Positions 34,613 through 43,550 of a stretch of DNA of 64,000 bases are shown piece by piece (positions within the stretch are counted from its first letter, which is position 1; every line of letters starts with the position of its first letter). The notes beneath the pieces were generated by a model that saw nothing but the letters and a program-made list of their open reading frames with translations, was not told the DNA's origin and did not search any database. The stretch comes from Streptomyces sp. NBC_00620. GTDB taxonomy: Bacteria > Actinomycetota > Actinomycetes > Streptomycetales > Streptomycetaceae. Location: positions 806,001 to 870,000 of the forward strand of contig NZ_JAPENY010000001.1 in NCBI RefSeq assembly GCF_026341825.1, read 5' to 3'. Position numbers and translations under genes: made by a program.

Positions 34613-36190
<1,578 letters not shown>

Positions 36191-36335
36191 GGGTTGCCTT
36201 CCGGCGGTGAGCAGTGGGTGTGTGGGGCTGAGTCTACCGGGGGTGCGGGTGGGGGGTGGCTGGGGCGGTTTTTTCGCCGCCTCCGCCCCTGCGTCTACGT
36301 CTGCCTGCCCGGCCCGTCTCACCATCCGAACCGTC

Positions 36336-36364
36336 TTGGCCAGGGCGCCCCGCCCGGGCATACT
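36336..36364 (+). promoter_or_regulatory. Promoter for the leader peptide and chorismate mutase transcript
   Basis: TTGGCC at 36336-36341 and CATACT at 36359-36364 are separated by exactly 17 bp. The ATG of the leader peptide at 36371 lies 6 nt after the -10 hexamer, so the transcript should begin at the start codon. The rest of the gap back to guaA at 36190 shows no gene. Confidence 0.6.
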
Positions 36365-36370
36365 GCTCCC

Positions 36371-36445
36371 ATGCTCACGCACCCGACGAACTTCGTCTTT
36401 ACCTATGGCAACCGGCCCACCGGCTGCCATGGTCGTGCTGCTTGA
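36371..36445 (+). CDS. Putative Phe/Tyr leader peptide (attenuator)
   Basis: This open frame encodes 24 residues, [20 protein letters not shown] then GRAA. The cluster NFVFTY has two Phe codons and one Tyr codon within five positions, and Phe and Tyr are the end products of the branch opened by the chorismate mutase encoded 120 nt downstream. A strong hairpin follows the stop. There is no Shine-Dalgarno sequence; the promoter places transcription start at the ATG, so the peptide would be read from a leaderless mRNA. If charged Phe-tRNA or Tyr-tRNA were scarce, a ribosome stalled here could prevent the hairpin. This is inferred from sequence only. Confidence 0.6.
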   Translation: MLTHPTNFVFTYGNRPTGCHGRAA

Positions 36446-36467
36446 GCAACTGACAAGCGACTTCCCA

Positions 36468-36498
36468 GGCGCCCCGGGCCGACAAGGCCCGGGGCGTC
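36468..36498 (+). terminator. Attenuator hairpin before chorismate mutase
   Basis: GCCCCGGGCC at 36471-36480 and GGCCCGGGGC at 36486-36495 form a 10-bp stem, extended by at least one outer pair, around a GACAA loop. It lies 25 nt after the leader peptide stop and 70 nt before the chorismate mutase ATG. GTTTCC follows in place of a full T-run. CGGCCC at 36413-36418 can instead pair with GGGCCG at 36476-36481 and would block the hairpin if the leader ribosome stalls at the Phe/Tyr codons. Confidence 0.6.
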
Positions 36499-36564
36499 TG
36501 CCGTTTCCGGACCTCGCCGCTCCGGGGCACCCCGTCACCACGAGACATCAAGAGGAGCCCCACC

Positions 36565-36864
36565 ATGGCCGACGTACTCGACCTCGACAAGACCGAGAAG
36601 ACCGGCGCGCGCACCGACGAGGCGGCCGACACGATCACCGGTGCCCGTGAGCGCATCGACGCCCTGGACGACCGGATCATCGGTCTCGTCCAGGAACGGA
36701 TGGCCGTGTCGGCGGTGATCCAGGAGGCCCGGATCTCCTCCGGCGGCCGCCGCGTGAAACTCTCCCGCGAGATGGAGATCCTCGGCCACTACAGGGACGC
36801 GCTGGGCAAGCCGGGCACGTCGCTCGCGATGACGCTGCTTGAGCTGTGCCGGGGCCGCATCTGA
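36565..36864 (+). CDS. Chorismate mutase, type II (AroQ fold)
   Basis: This 99-residue protein is a monofunctional all-helical chorismate mutase, converting chorismate to prephenate for Phe and Tyr synthesis. Residues 28-99 cover the domain: ARERIDALDDRIIGLVQERMAVSAVIQ carries the usual Arg, followed by KLSREMEILGHYRDALG with the catalytic-site Arg and Glu, and LLELCRGRI at the end. GAGGAG precedes the ATG at 36565. A leader peptide with Phe and Tyr codons and a hairpin stand in front of it. After the stop, CGTACGGC/GCCGTACG at 36869-36884 forms a perfect palindrome that may end transcription. Confidence 0.93.
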   Translation: MADVLDLDKTEKTGARTDEAADTITGARERIDALDDRIIGLVQERMAVSAVIQEARISSGGRRVKLSREMEILGHYRDALGKPGTSLAMTLLELCRGRI

Positions 36865-37447
36865 GTCCCGTACGGCGCCGTACGCACGTACGCATGCCGT
36901 CTCACCCGTACGGCGCGTGACCGGGCCGCCGCGGGCTTCGTTGGTCCCGATGTCCGTGTCAGCCAGGGGCGGGCCCGAAAGAACCACGCGTGGCTTCGCT
37001 GGAGCGATGAGACGTACGGATCGTGCCGTGTGTCGTGGGACCTCGCTCCAGGGTTGTGACCGGACGGCAGGGGACAGCAGCCCGGTCACCCAAGAGAACG
37101 GTCGGCTCCGGGGACGCCCGGAGCCGCCCGGCGGAATCTATACAGAACCGGTCGTAACGGTTGCGGACCCCGCCACCCATCCCGCACGATGCAAGAACAG
37201 CCCAAGTCCCCCCATGGGCAACCAAATTCATCCCGCACCGCCATTGGTCGACACCACCCGCACGCCCCCAGTGCGCCGGGGCGCCGACCGGCGGCCCCCA
37301 GAACCAGCGGCGCACCCCCCGGCGCCGCTCCCCCGGCACCGGCGCTGCCCTGACGTCGGTGCTGACGCCGAAGGGCCCTGCGGATTCCGTCCCGCGGGGC
37401 CCTTCGCCATGAGTGTCGAGGCGATGGCAATCCGGCATCCGGCACTG
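36865..37447. other. Intergenic region at the edge of the accessory island
   Basis: No gene with convincing codon use is visible in these 580 bases. A 13-bp stem, AAGGGCCC-T-GCGG at 37371-37383 against CCGC-G-GGGCCCTT at 37392-37404, lies about 45 nt beyond the minus-strand gene at 37448 and is probably its terminator. A TATACA-containing stretch with two CGGT repeats lies near 37140-37160. The region separates the conserved purine/aromatic genes from the RHS island and is a possible junction. Confidence 0.55.
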
Positions 37448-37798
37448 CTATACGGCGGCAGGGGGCCGCAGCTCGGGGAATCTCTCCTCCCATGTCCCCC
37501 GCACACCGCGCCCGACCATCTGGCGCAGGATCGGCCAGTGACGGACAAGCAGTTCCCCGTCCAAGTACTTGGAGAAGTCGTCTCGCAAACCGTTGTTGAG
37601 GACGATCCGGTACAACCCCAGCAGCAGCTTCAGGTCACCCACGTCGAAGACCAGGAGCCCGGACCACGCCAGATGGAGCGGCAACTCGACTTGACCCACC
37701 TTCGGCCCGTCCAGCTCATCGAGCGTCGCCGGCAAGCGCTCGGCGCCATAGCCCCACCGAGTTGGAGTCCGGCTGCTTTCGTCTCCGCACTCGACCAC
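37448..37798 (-). CDS. Small conserved hypothetical protein
   Basis: This protein of up to 116 residues contains LPATLDELDGPKVGQVELPLHLAWSG and ILRQMVGRGVRGTWEERFPEL, segments that recur in streptomycete proteins encoded next to anti-sigma-like ATPases and XRE regulators, as I recall. It has no signal peptide or membrane segment. The start is uncertain: a GTG at 37798 is the longest choice and has no clear Shine-Dalgarno sequence. It follows the ATPase gene at 37847 on the same strand and probably shares its transcript. The function is unknown. Confidence 0.65.
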   Translation of the reverse strand: MVECGDESSRTPTRWGYGAERLPATLDELDGPKVGQVELPLHLAWSGLLVFDVGDLKLLLGLYRIVLNNGLRDDFSKYLDGELLVRHWPILRQMVGRGVRGTWEERFPELRPPAAV

Positions 37799-37846
37799 GC
37801 CAAGCAGTCTGCCGTCTCCGCGGTGCCGCCCGCATGCGTACGGCGA

Positions 37847-38329
37847 TCACGCGACTACCCCGGCCCGGTCGGCAGCCTGCGGACCCAGTTCGCACCACAG
37901 CAGCTTCCCGCCCTGTCCGAACAAGTCGTCGCCGAGCGGGTAGCCGCCCCACGCGTCCGCGTAATGGCATACGAGGAACAGTCCGCGTCCGCCATCCGCC
38001 TGGGCGGGGACGGGGTGGAGCGGGCCGGAGCGCTTGTCGAAGGGAGGCGGGATGTGCGGGTTGGCGTCCCAGACGCTCACGCGGAGGCGGGTGCCGCCGA
38101 GGGCGCGGAGGCGGAGGGTCGCGGGGCCGGTGGAGTACCGGTAGGCGTTGGTGACGAGTTCGGATGCCAACAGTTCGGCGGTGTCGGTGAGTTGGGGCAT
38201 CCCGTGTCCGGTAAGGACGGCCCGGAGGGTGGTTCGGGCGATCCGCGGGGCGAGCGGATCGTTCGGCAACTGGAGCGCGTATGCCCAAGATGCGGACGCT
38301 TCGGACTTCGGCGGGGATACGGTGACCAT
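37847..38329 (-). CDS. Anti-sigma-factor-like ATP-binding protein (HATPase)
   Basis: This 160-residue protein has an HATPase_c_2 fold of the RsbW/SpoIIAB type: ELLASELVTNAYRYSTGP is the N-box, VSVWDANPHIPP the G1 box and GGRGLFLVCHYADAWG the G2 region. Such proteins bind anti-anti-sigma factors or regulate development in streptomycetes. A perfect AGGAGG stands before the ATG at 38329. It is divergent from the XRE/DUF5753 regulator gene, and this combination with DUF397 matches the whiJ-like/abaA-like developmental clusters of Streptomyces. Confidence 0.88.
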   Translation of the reverse strand: MVTVSPPKSEASASWAYALQLPNDPLAPRIARTTLRAVLTGHGMPQLTDTAELLASELVTNAYRYSTGPATLRLRALGGTRLRVSVWDANPHIPPPFDKRSGPLHPVPAQADGGRGLFLVCHYADAWGGYPLGDDLFGQGGKLLWCELGPQAADRAGVVA

Positions 38330-38477
38330 GAACGCCTCCTGCGGTGGGGGGACTTGAGTTCGCTCGACGGCGCCCGGCCGGGCGGTGGCATATCGCGTGC
38401 GGTTACGGCAGCGCGGGGCGCTTCCGGCTTACCGGTGGGGCCAGTTGAGCGACGTGGAACTCACCGTAGACTGCAAC

Positions 38478-38515
38478 CCCTGAAGGTTTTGCTTGGAGCT
38501 GCAAAACCTTCAGGG
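38478..38515. promoter_or_regulatory. 15-bp perfect inverted repeat upstream of the XRE regulator gene
   Basis: CCCTGAAGGTTTTGC at 38478-38492 and GCAAAACCTTCAGGG at 38501-38515 are exact reverse complements around an 8-bp centre. The A/T-rich arms stand out from the surrounding DNA. The repeat lies between the divergent HATPase and XRE genes, 53 nt before the XRE start, as expected for an autoregulatory operator. Confidence 0.75.
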
Positions 38516-38568
38516 ATTTACCTCGTGTGGGTGACCGCCCCACCAGGTGTACGGAACGGAGCGAGGAC

Positions 38569-39420
38569 ATGGCACCGAGGAGCGCACCGACTGCGCGCCG
38601 CCTCCGCGTCGGGACCGAGCTGCGCCGACTGCGCGAACGCGCGGGCATGGCCGCCGTGGAGGCCGCGCGGGCCCTGGGCACGACGCAGGCCCAGATCAGC
38701 AACATTGAGGCCAACCGATTCGGCGTGAGCGCCGACCGCGTCCACACCCTCGCTCACATCTACGGCTGCACCGACCAGCCCCTGGTCGACGCCCTCGCCG
38801 ACATGGCAGCCGACCGCACGCGTGGTTGGTGGGAGGAGTACCGGGGCACTATGCCCGCTCCGCTCCTCGATCTGGCCGAGATGGAGCACCACTCGACCGC
38901 GCTGCGCGTCGCCCAGGTCATCAACATCCCAGGCTTGCTCCAGACCCCCGACCACGCCCGCGCGCTGTTCCGGGAAGCTGTCCCCGCCCTACGCCCTCAC
39001 GAGATCGAGCACCACGTCTCGCACCGCATCAAGCGCCAGGCCGTCCTCTTCCGCGACCAACCGGTGCCGTACACCGCGATCATCCACGAGGCCGCCCTGC
39101 GCATGCAGTTCGGAGGCCCGCAGGTGACCCACGCCCAGTTGGACCACGTAATCAAGGTGAGCGAACAGCCGCACATCACCCTTCGGGTCATCCCCTTCGA
39201 TGGCACCTCGTTCCCGACCGCCGGTCACGGTCTGGACTACGCGCACGGCCCGGTGACAGCCCTCGACACCGCGCAGCTGGACACCAGCCACGGCAGTGAA
39301 CTCATCGACGCAGTCGGGAAATTGGAGACGTACCGGTTGGTCCTGAACCGTATGGAGCAAGCCGCCCTCAAACCCACAGCATCCCGAGACCTCATCCGCC
39401 GCATCGCCAAGGACACCTGA
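38569..39420 (+). CDS. XRE-family regulator with DUF5753 domain (WhiJ-like)
   Basis: This 283-residue protein has an N-terminal helix-turn-helix at about residues 8-65 (LRRLRERAGMAAVEAARALGTTQAQISNIE) and a C-terminal DUF5753 domain (YRGTMPAPLLDLAEMEH ... VINIPGLLQTPDHARAL ... HGSELIDAVGKLETYRLVL). The architecture is that of the large WhiJ-like family, which usually pairs with a small DUF397 protein to control development or antibiotic production. GGAGCGAGGAC precedes the ATG at 38569; a longer in-frame start would add 14 residues. The DUF397 gene follows 13 nt after the stop. Confidence 0.95.
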   Translation: MAPRSAPTARRLRVGTELRRLRERAGMAAVEAARALGTTQAQISNIEANRFGVSADRVHTLAHIYGCTDQPLVDALADMAADRTRGWWEEYRGTMPAPLLDLAEMEHHSTALRVAQVINIPGLLQTPDHARALFREAVPALRPHEIEHHVSHRIKRQAVLFRDQPVPYTAIIHEAALRMQFGGPQVTHAQLDHVIKVSEQPHITLRVIPFDGTSFPTAGHGLDYAHGPVTALDTAQLDTSHGSELIDAVGKLETYRLVLNRMEQAALKPTASRDLIRRIAKDT

Positions 39421-39433
39421 GGAGAGCCACCCC

Positions 39434-39628
39434 GTGACCGAACTCAACTGGCAGAAGTCCACCTACAGCGAGGCGGCCTCCTCCTGCGTCTACCTCGCCA
39501 CCACCCCCGCCGGAACGATCCTCCTCCACGAAAGCGACGAACCCGAGGCCGTCCTCACCACCGGCCCACGCCAACTCGACGCCCTGATAACCACTTTGCA
39601 GAACACGCGCCGCAACTCACCATCCTGA
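39434..39628 (+). CDS. DUF397 domain protein
   Basis: This 64-residue protein starts ELNWQKSTYSEAASSCVYLA, the DUF397 hallmark, and ends with LDALITTLQNTRR. DUF397 proteins act with the adjacent XRE/DUF5753 regulator, probably by binding it. The GTG start follows GGAGAG after the XRE stop. A broken copy of this gene lies at 42788-42922. Confidence 0.93.
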   Translation: MTELNWQKSTYSEAASSCVYLATTPAGTILLHESDEPEAVLTTGPRQLDALITTLQNTRRNSPS

Positions 39629-39656
39629 GCCCTACGGCGAAAGCACAGGAAAGCGG

Positions 39657-40574
39657 TCAGCAGTCGGAGCGGTACGTCCATGGCGTACCGGGGCAGGTGG
39701 GGCAGAAGAAGAAGTACATGCCTCCGAGGTCGCCCATGTCCATCCCGTGCCCGATGGCGTGATCAACGGCCGGGTCGACCTCGGCCCGCCACAAAGGCAC
39801 CTGGGTGCCGTCTCGGTGCTCGTCCATGGGAAGCCATCGCCCACTACCCGGTTCCGTGGCGGTGATGCTGAGCAGGTGTTCCATGCGTCGCCCGCAGGCG
39901 CAGTCGGGCCAGTTCGGCGGCTGGGTCCAGCCCGGGTAGCCGCCGACCTTGCTCTGGATGGTGGTCGCCATGTCGTAGTAGGAGCTGCCGAACTCCGCCT
40001 CGATCTCGTCGAGCCGTTCCGCCAGGGTCCGTGCGAGACCTTCGGGCATGTCCCAGTTCGGGAACTCCTCGACGCGGGTCGGCGAGACCGTACAGGGCCG
40101 GGGAACGAAGTCCTCGTCGTGCCCGTGCGGCGCAAGCGGATCTGGCAGGACCTCGGCACGGATTCCGGTCGCGGAGACTTCGGCTTCACTCCGCCAATAG
40201 AGCTGGGGAAGGACCGTGCACTGATCCTGGCCTTCATGGATAAGCGGGCACCACACAACCTGAAGGACGTCACGCCCAGCGGGGAAAGGAAGCTCGGGGA
40301 CGTCCCTGGCGTAGAGCTGAACAACGGGAACCATCGCGACCGGCTCGGGTCCGACGGCCGAGGTGGACTCGTGCGCGGGGTCGTAGTGCACGGGATCCGC
40401 ACACCGCGGCCAGGGCTCGGCGGCCGGCCACAGCAGCGGCCCACCGATGGAGCTTTCGTGGACTTGCGGCGCCCCGCTCCTCGGATACAGCAACGTGGTC
40501 GGCCTGACCAGACCGGCCAACTCGGGTATCAAGTCCGCCACCTTGAACGGTGACGGCGGGATGTTACGGGGCAC
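39657..40574 (-). CDS. DUF1963/YwqG-like protein
   Basis: This 305-residue protein resembles DUF1963 (YwqG-like) proteins: GGPLLWPAAEPWPRC near residue 45, VVQLYARDVPELPFPAGRDVLQVVWCP near residue 85 and FFFCPTCPGTPW near the end, which has paired Cys. Genes of this family often sit among polymorphic-toxin immunity genes. I chose the GTG at 40574, where GAGGAG stands before it, over an upstream frame. It converges with DUF397 and leads a minus-strand array of SUKH genes that extends to the RHS toxin gene. Confidence 0.75.
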   Translation of the reverse strand: MPRNIPPSPFKVADLIPELAGLVRPTTLLYPRSGAPQVHESSIGGPLLWPAAEPWPRCADPVHYDPAHESTSAVGPEPVAMVPVVQLYARDVPELPFPAGRDVLQVVWCPLIHEGQDQCTVLPQLYWRSEAEVSATGIRAEVLPDPLAPHGHDEDFVPRPCTVSPTRVEEFPNWDMPEGLARTLAERLDEIEAEFGSSYYDMATTIQSKVGGYPGWTQPPNWPDCACGRRMEHLLSITATEPGSGRWLPMDEHRDGTQVPLWRAEVDPAVDHAIGHGMDMGDLGGMYFFFCPTCPGTPWTYRSDC

Positions 40575-40623
40575 CGCGCACTCCTCATCAAGAATCGATA
40601 GCCGCAACCTATCCGGCCGTAAG

Positions 40624-41151
40624 TCACAAAGGCTCGATGTCGCCGATCCGCTCGAAACAAGGCTCGCCGTCGATCACGGGAACGGAAAGCTCTTCCCGCA
40701 GTGCAGCCCAGAGGAAATCCGTGAAGTTCATCTCAAGGACAACCCACTGCCCCATATCAACAACGACTCGCCACTCCTCCGATTCCTCGCCCGGAGGCAT
40801 CAACAGGACGTGGTTACCCGAGACGGACCTGGCGATCGGAACGCACCCACCCTTGGCCGGAAACACCGGATACGAATAAAGATCGGGGTTACTCCGCGCC
40901 AACTCACTATAGGCATATCCAGCCTGGTCCCACAGATACCCGAGCCGCAACCCCTGATCACCATCCACAGCCCGCGGGTGGAACAGGTAGAGCTGGTCGT
41001 TGAAACAACCTGGACCATAGGCGGTTACGAACTCCTTGTAGTCGTATGGCAAAGTCACCCTGGTGCGCTCCTCCAGCACCCTCCAGTCGCACTCCACATC
41101 ACCATTTACCGAAGGCTGCCCCAGGAGTTCACCAAATCGAGATATTCCCAC
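40624..41151 (-). CDS. SUKH (SMI1/KNR4) family protein, likely immunity protein
   Basis: This 175-residue protein has the SUKH pattern: CDWRVLEERTRVTLPYDYKEFVTAYGPGCFNDQLYLFHP near residues 20-60 and WRVVVDMGQWVVLEMNFTDFLWAAL near 135-160. SUKH proteins neutralise nuclease and other toxins of polymorphic toxin systems. The GTG at 41151 has AAAGG seven bases before it and gives an N-terminus that aligns with the paralogue at 42094; an ATG at 41181 would add 10 residues without a Shine-Dalgarno sequence. Base composition is clearly lower in G+C than the flanking core genes. Confidence 0.8.
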   Translation of the reverse strand: MGISRFGELLGQPSVNGDVECDWRVLEERTRVTLPYDYKEFVTAYGPGCFNDQLYLFHPRAVDGDQGLRLGYLWDQAGYAYSELARSNPDLYSYPVFPAKGGCVPIARSVSGNHVLLMPPGEESEEWRVVVDMGQWVVLEMNFTDFLWAALREELSVPVIDGEPCFERIGDIEPL

Positions 41152-41354
41152 CAGATTACCTTTCAGAGCATTGGTAGCCATCGAATTGCCGATGGCCGAC
41201 GGTGCAGTTCAGCCGACATCCGCCCCCATCTCGCGCACTGCCTCTACCTCGGGCGATGATCTATGCGCCACGACGGTCGCCAGCCTCACGTACGCGGAAG
41301 TCACACGTCTGCGACAAGACGCCCATGCCAGTTCACCCGAGGCCTGGCAGCGCA

Positions 41355-41891
41355 TCAAACAGAGAACACGCGAACGCGAGGATTCGCCCCCGGTATCCGA
41401 TCGGGAAGCCCTCGCCTTTCGATAGTGCCGTCGATCAGCCCCACGAGGAAGGCGAGTGCGCCCTCCTGAAACTCCCACCAGTCGTCGTTCCTGCTGTTCA
41501 CGACGACAGGCCAGTCGTCGGAATTTCCGCCGGAAATACGCCAGTAGAACACGTCCCCGGACAAGGACTCACTCCACGGAATCAGACCTCCCGGATCAGG
41601 ATGAGCGACATACCCCTCAGTCATGTCGTCATCCTGGAGATCCCGCAGCGTCTCCAGTTCCCGGAAAATACCGTCGCCGAAAGCGCGCTCCTGCCCCGGG
41701 AGAGGAGTCGGGACACGCAAGAAATCGTCGAATTCTAGCGTCGGGTAAAAGTCGGCCAGTTCCCGGTAATCGCTGGGAAGCTCGACCCCCAGAATCTGGG
41801 ATATCGCCTCGAAATTCACACCGCGCGGCCCTGGAGATCGATGCGACAAAAGCTCGCTGACCACGCGCTCCAGATCCGAAACCCTCAGCAT
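41355..41891 (-). CDS. SUKH (SMI1/KNR4) family protein, likely immunity protein
   Basis: This 178-residue protein has the SUKH motifs ISQILGVELPSDYRELADFYPTLEFDDFLRV near residue 30 and WPVVVNSRNDDWWEFQEGALAFLVGLIDG near residue 130. It differs strongly from the other members of the array, so it probably answers a different toxin. I chose the ATG at 41891; a TTG at 41903 is possible. The C-terminus ends in an unusual RIPGANPRVRVFSV tail. G+C content is lower than in the flanking core. Confidence 0.78.
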   Translation of the reverse strand: MLRVSDLERVVSELLSHRSPGPRGVNFEAISQILGVELPSDYRELADFYPTLEFDDFLRVPTPLPGQERAFGDGIFRELETLRDLQDDDMTEGYVAHPDPGGLIPWSESLSGDVFYWRISGGNSDDWPVVVNSRNDDWWEFQEGALAFLVGLIDGTIERRGLPDRIPGANPRVRVFSV

Positions 41892-42093
41892 GTCTTCTGC
41901 CAATCCTGACTGTTTTCCACTGTCACGTCGAAGAGCTCCCCTTCACCCCCGTTACTTCCTCGGGCAGTCCACGCTGCCCGGGTGGTCCTCCATAGGCAGC
42001 TGAGTGACTCAGCCGCCAGCTTTCGCAGGCAGATTCCGGAATTCGGAGCCGCAGTGGGGATCACGTGCACGTTGGGGCTGCACAATCATTCGC

Positions 42094-42699
42094 TCAATCG
42101 CCGAACATGCCGGCGTACGGATCGAGATCTCCGGACCAGGGGTCGATTCCGGTCGCTCGGAGTCGCCGCTCCTCATCCCTGTGAAGGAAGCGTGGGGAAG
42201 CGGTGCCCCAGAGTGAGAGATCGCCTAGTGGACATGCGTCAAATTCCGCGTGGAACAAGCGGCACAGGAATTCCGTCATTCCGCACGCGTACTCGGACCA
42301 TCGCGCTCTGCCCCGACTCCAGACGACCACAGGCCAGGCGCTCGGATCGTCACCATCGGCTCGCCAGCACAGGATGTCCGCGCTGGAGTCCAGTCCCCAG
42401 GTGATGAGCCGCGGCAGGCCGGACGAGTTCGGAGGCTTGGCCCGCCAGGCGTCCTCCGCGTTCAGGGATTCCTGGGCCATGCCCGTATGCGCGGGCCTGC
42501 CGTCGATACCGCCATGGGGCTCGGCAAGCAGCACTCCGAGGTAGTCGCCGACGGCGCCCTCCCCGTACTCGGCCATGAACTCCTTGTAGTCGTCGGGGAA
42601 GGGCGTACCCCAACTGGCCTCCACGACAGACCAGTCCACAGCGTCACCCGCCCCCGGGTGGGACGGCATGACGCGCCTCAGCTCTTCAAACCCAGACAA
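42094..42699 (-). CDS. SUKH (SMI1/KNR4) family protein, paralogue of 43551
   Basis: This 201-residue protein starts with VDWSVVEASWGTPFPDDYKEFMAEYGEGAVGDYLGVLLAEP, the SUKH core, and ends with GMTEFLCRLFHAEFDACPLGDLSLWG and DPWSGDLDPYAGMFGD. The C-terminal third is closely similar to the protein encoded at 43551, so the two arose by duplication. The start codon is TTG at 42699 with AGAGG about nine bases before it. It likely belongs to the immunity array of the RHS toxin. Confidence 0.82.
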   Translation of the reverse strand: MSGFEELRRVMPSHPGAGDAVDWSVVEASWGTPFPDDYKEFMAEYGEGAVGDYLGVLLAEPHGGIDGRPAHTGMAQESLNAEDAWRAKPPNSSGLPRLITWGLDSSADILCWRADGDDPSAWPVVVWSRGRARWSEYACGMTEFLCRLFHAEFDACPLGDLSLWGTASPRFLHRDEERRLRATGIDPWSGDLDPYAGMFGD

Positions 42700-42787
42700 G
42701 ACTCAACCGCCTCTCGGACATCACCGCATCGAACCGGTCGGCGCGGGAACGCTGGTGCAACTCATCGAAGTCAACCGATCAGACAGC

Positions 42788-42922
42788 CAACTGAAAAGGA
42801 CCAAGCGAGGCGGCCTCCTCCGCGAAAGCGACGGACCCGAGGCCGTCCTCAGCACCGGCCGACACCAACTCAACGCGCTGATAACCACCCTGCAGAACAC
42901 GCGCCGCAGTTCATCACCCTGA
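42788..42922 (+). pseudogene. DUF397 pseudogene (internal deletion)
   Basis: The end of this stretch encodes LLRESDGPEAVLSTGRHQLN then ALITTLQNTRR, matching the C-terminus of the DUF397 protein at 39434, and GCGAGGCGGCCTCCTCC at 42805-42821 matches the DNA for the SEAASS segment. About 43 nt between two CCTCCTCC repeats of the intact gene are missing, which joins the two parts out of frame. No start codon or Shine-Dalgarno sequence fits. It is a broken duplicate. Confidence 0.75.
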
Positions 42923-42981
42923 GGCGCCCTACCGCTTGAGCTGTTCCCAGGGCCCTTCGCATGTCCCCGTCCGCCGCCCGG

Positions 42982-43458
42982 TTAGCCCGCGGACAGCGAC
43001 GGCGCGGCCCCCACCGTCTCAACAGGGTCGCCCGGAGACCACGCACCCGAACTCCATTCCGGCGTGGGCGACGGCCGGGGCGGGGCAGGCGGAGGGGTCG
43101 GGCCGGTGTTGGGGTTCTGCGGAATGCTGCCCGAGTCGCTCGCTCCGCCGCCCGTCTCGCCGGATCCCCCTGTTCGGGAGGACGTAACCGACGCGGTCCT
43201 CGTCTGCTGAGGGGCCGAAGTCTTCGACGGCTTGGCGGCGGCGGTAGTCGGGGACGCCGAGGCCGAAGGCGTCCCCTTCGCCGGGCTCGCCGATGCCGAT
43301 GCGGACGCAGACGTCTCCAGCGACGGGGTCGTACTTCCCGGACGTTCGGAGCTCGTGTTCCCGTCGGCCGAGCAGCCGGCTGCGCTCAGGGCGATGAGGA
43401 CCGGCGCCGAGTTCAGCCAAGTCAGTCTCGGGCCACGGACTCCCGCGGATCTTTGCAT
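42982..43458 (-). CDS. Putative lipoprotein with Ser/Pro/Thr-rich body
   Basis: This 158-residue protein has a signal sequence ending in the lipobox LSAAGC (LNSAPVLIALSAAGCSADG, residues 15-33), so the Cys should be lipidated and the protein anchored outside the membrane. The rest is low-complexity, rich in Ser, Ala, Thr and Pro. GAAGGCGCA precedes the ATG at 43458. It lies between two SUKH genes on the same strand. The function is unknown. Confidence 0.7.
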   Translation of the reverse strand: MQRSAGVRGPRLTWLNSAPVLIALSAAGCSADGNTSSERPGSTTPSLETSASASASASPAKGTPSASASPTTAAAKPSKTSAPQQTRTASVTSSRTGGSGETGGGASDSGSIPQNPNTGPTPPPAPPRPSPTPEWSSGAWSPGDPVETVGAAPSLSAG

Positions 43459-43550
43459 TGCGCCTTCTTTTTCAGGTGACGGTTTTCTATGCACCGAGAA
43501 GTGAGTTATCCCACGGTGAAGAAACCCAATGTCGTACCACCGACAGCAGG

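Noticed and set aside
36959..37438. Minus-strand frame of 159 codons
   Set aside because: Trp/Arg/Gly-rich without a motif or Shine-Dalgarno sequence, crosses the terminator-like stem at 37371-37404; treated as non-coding.
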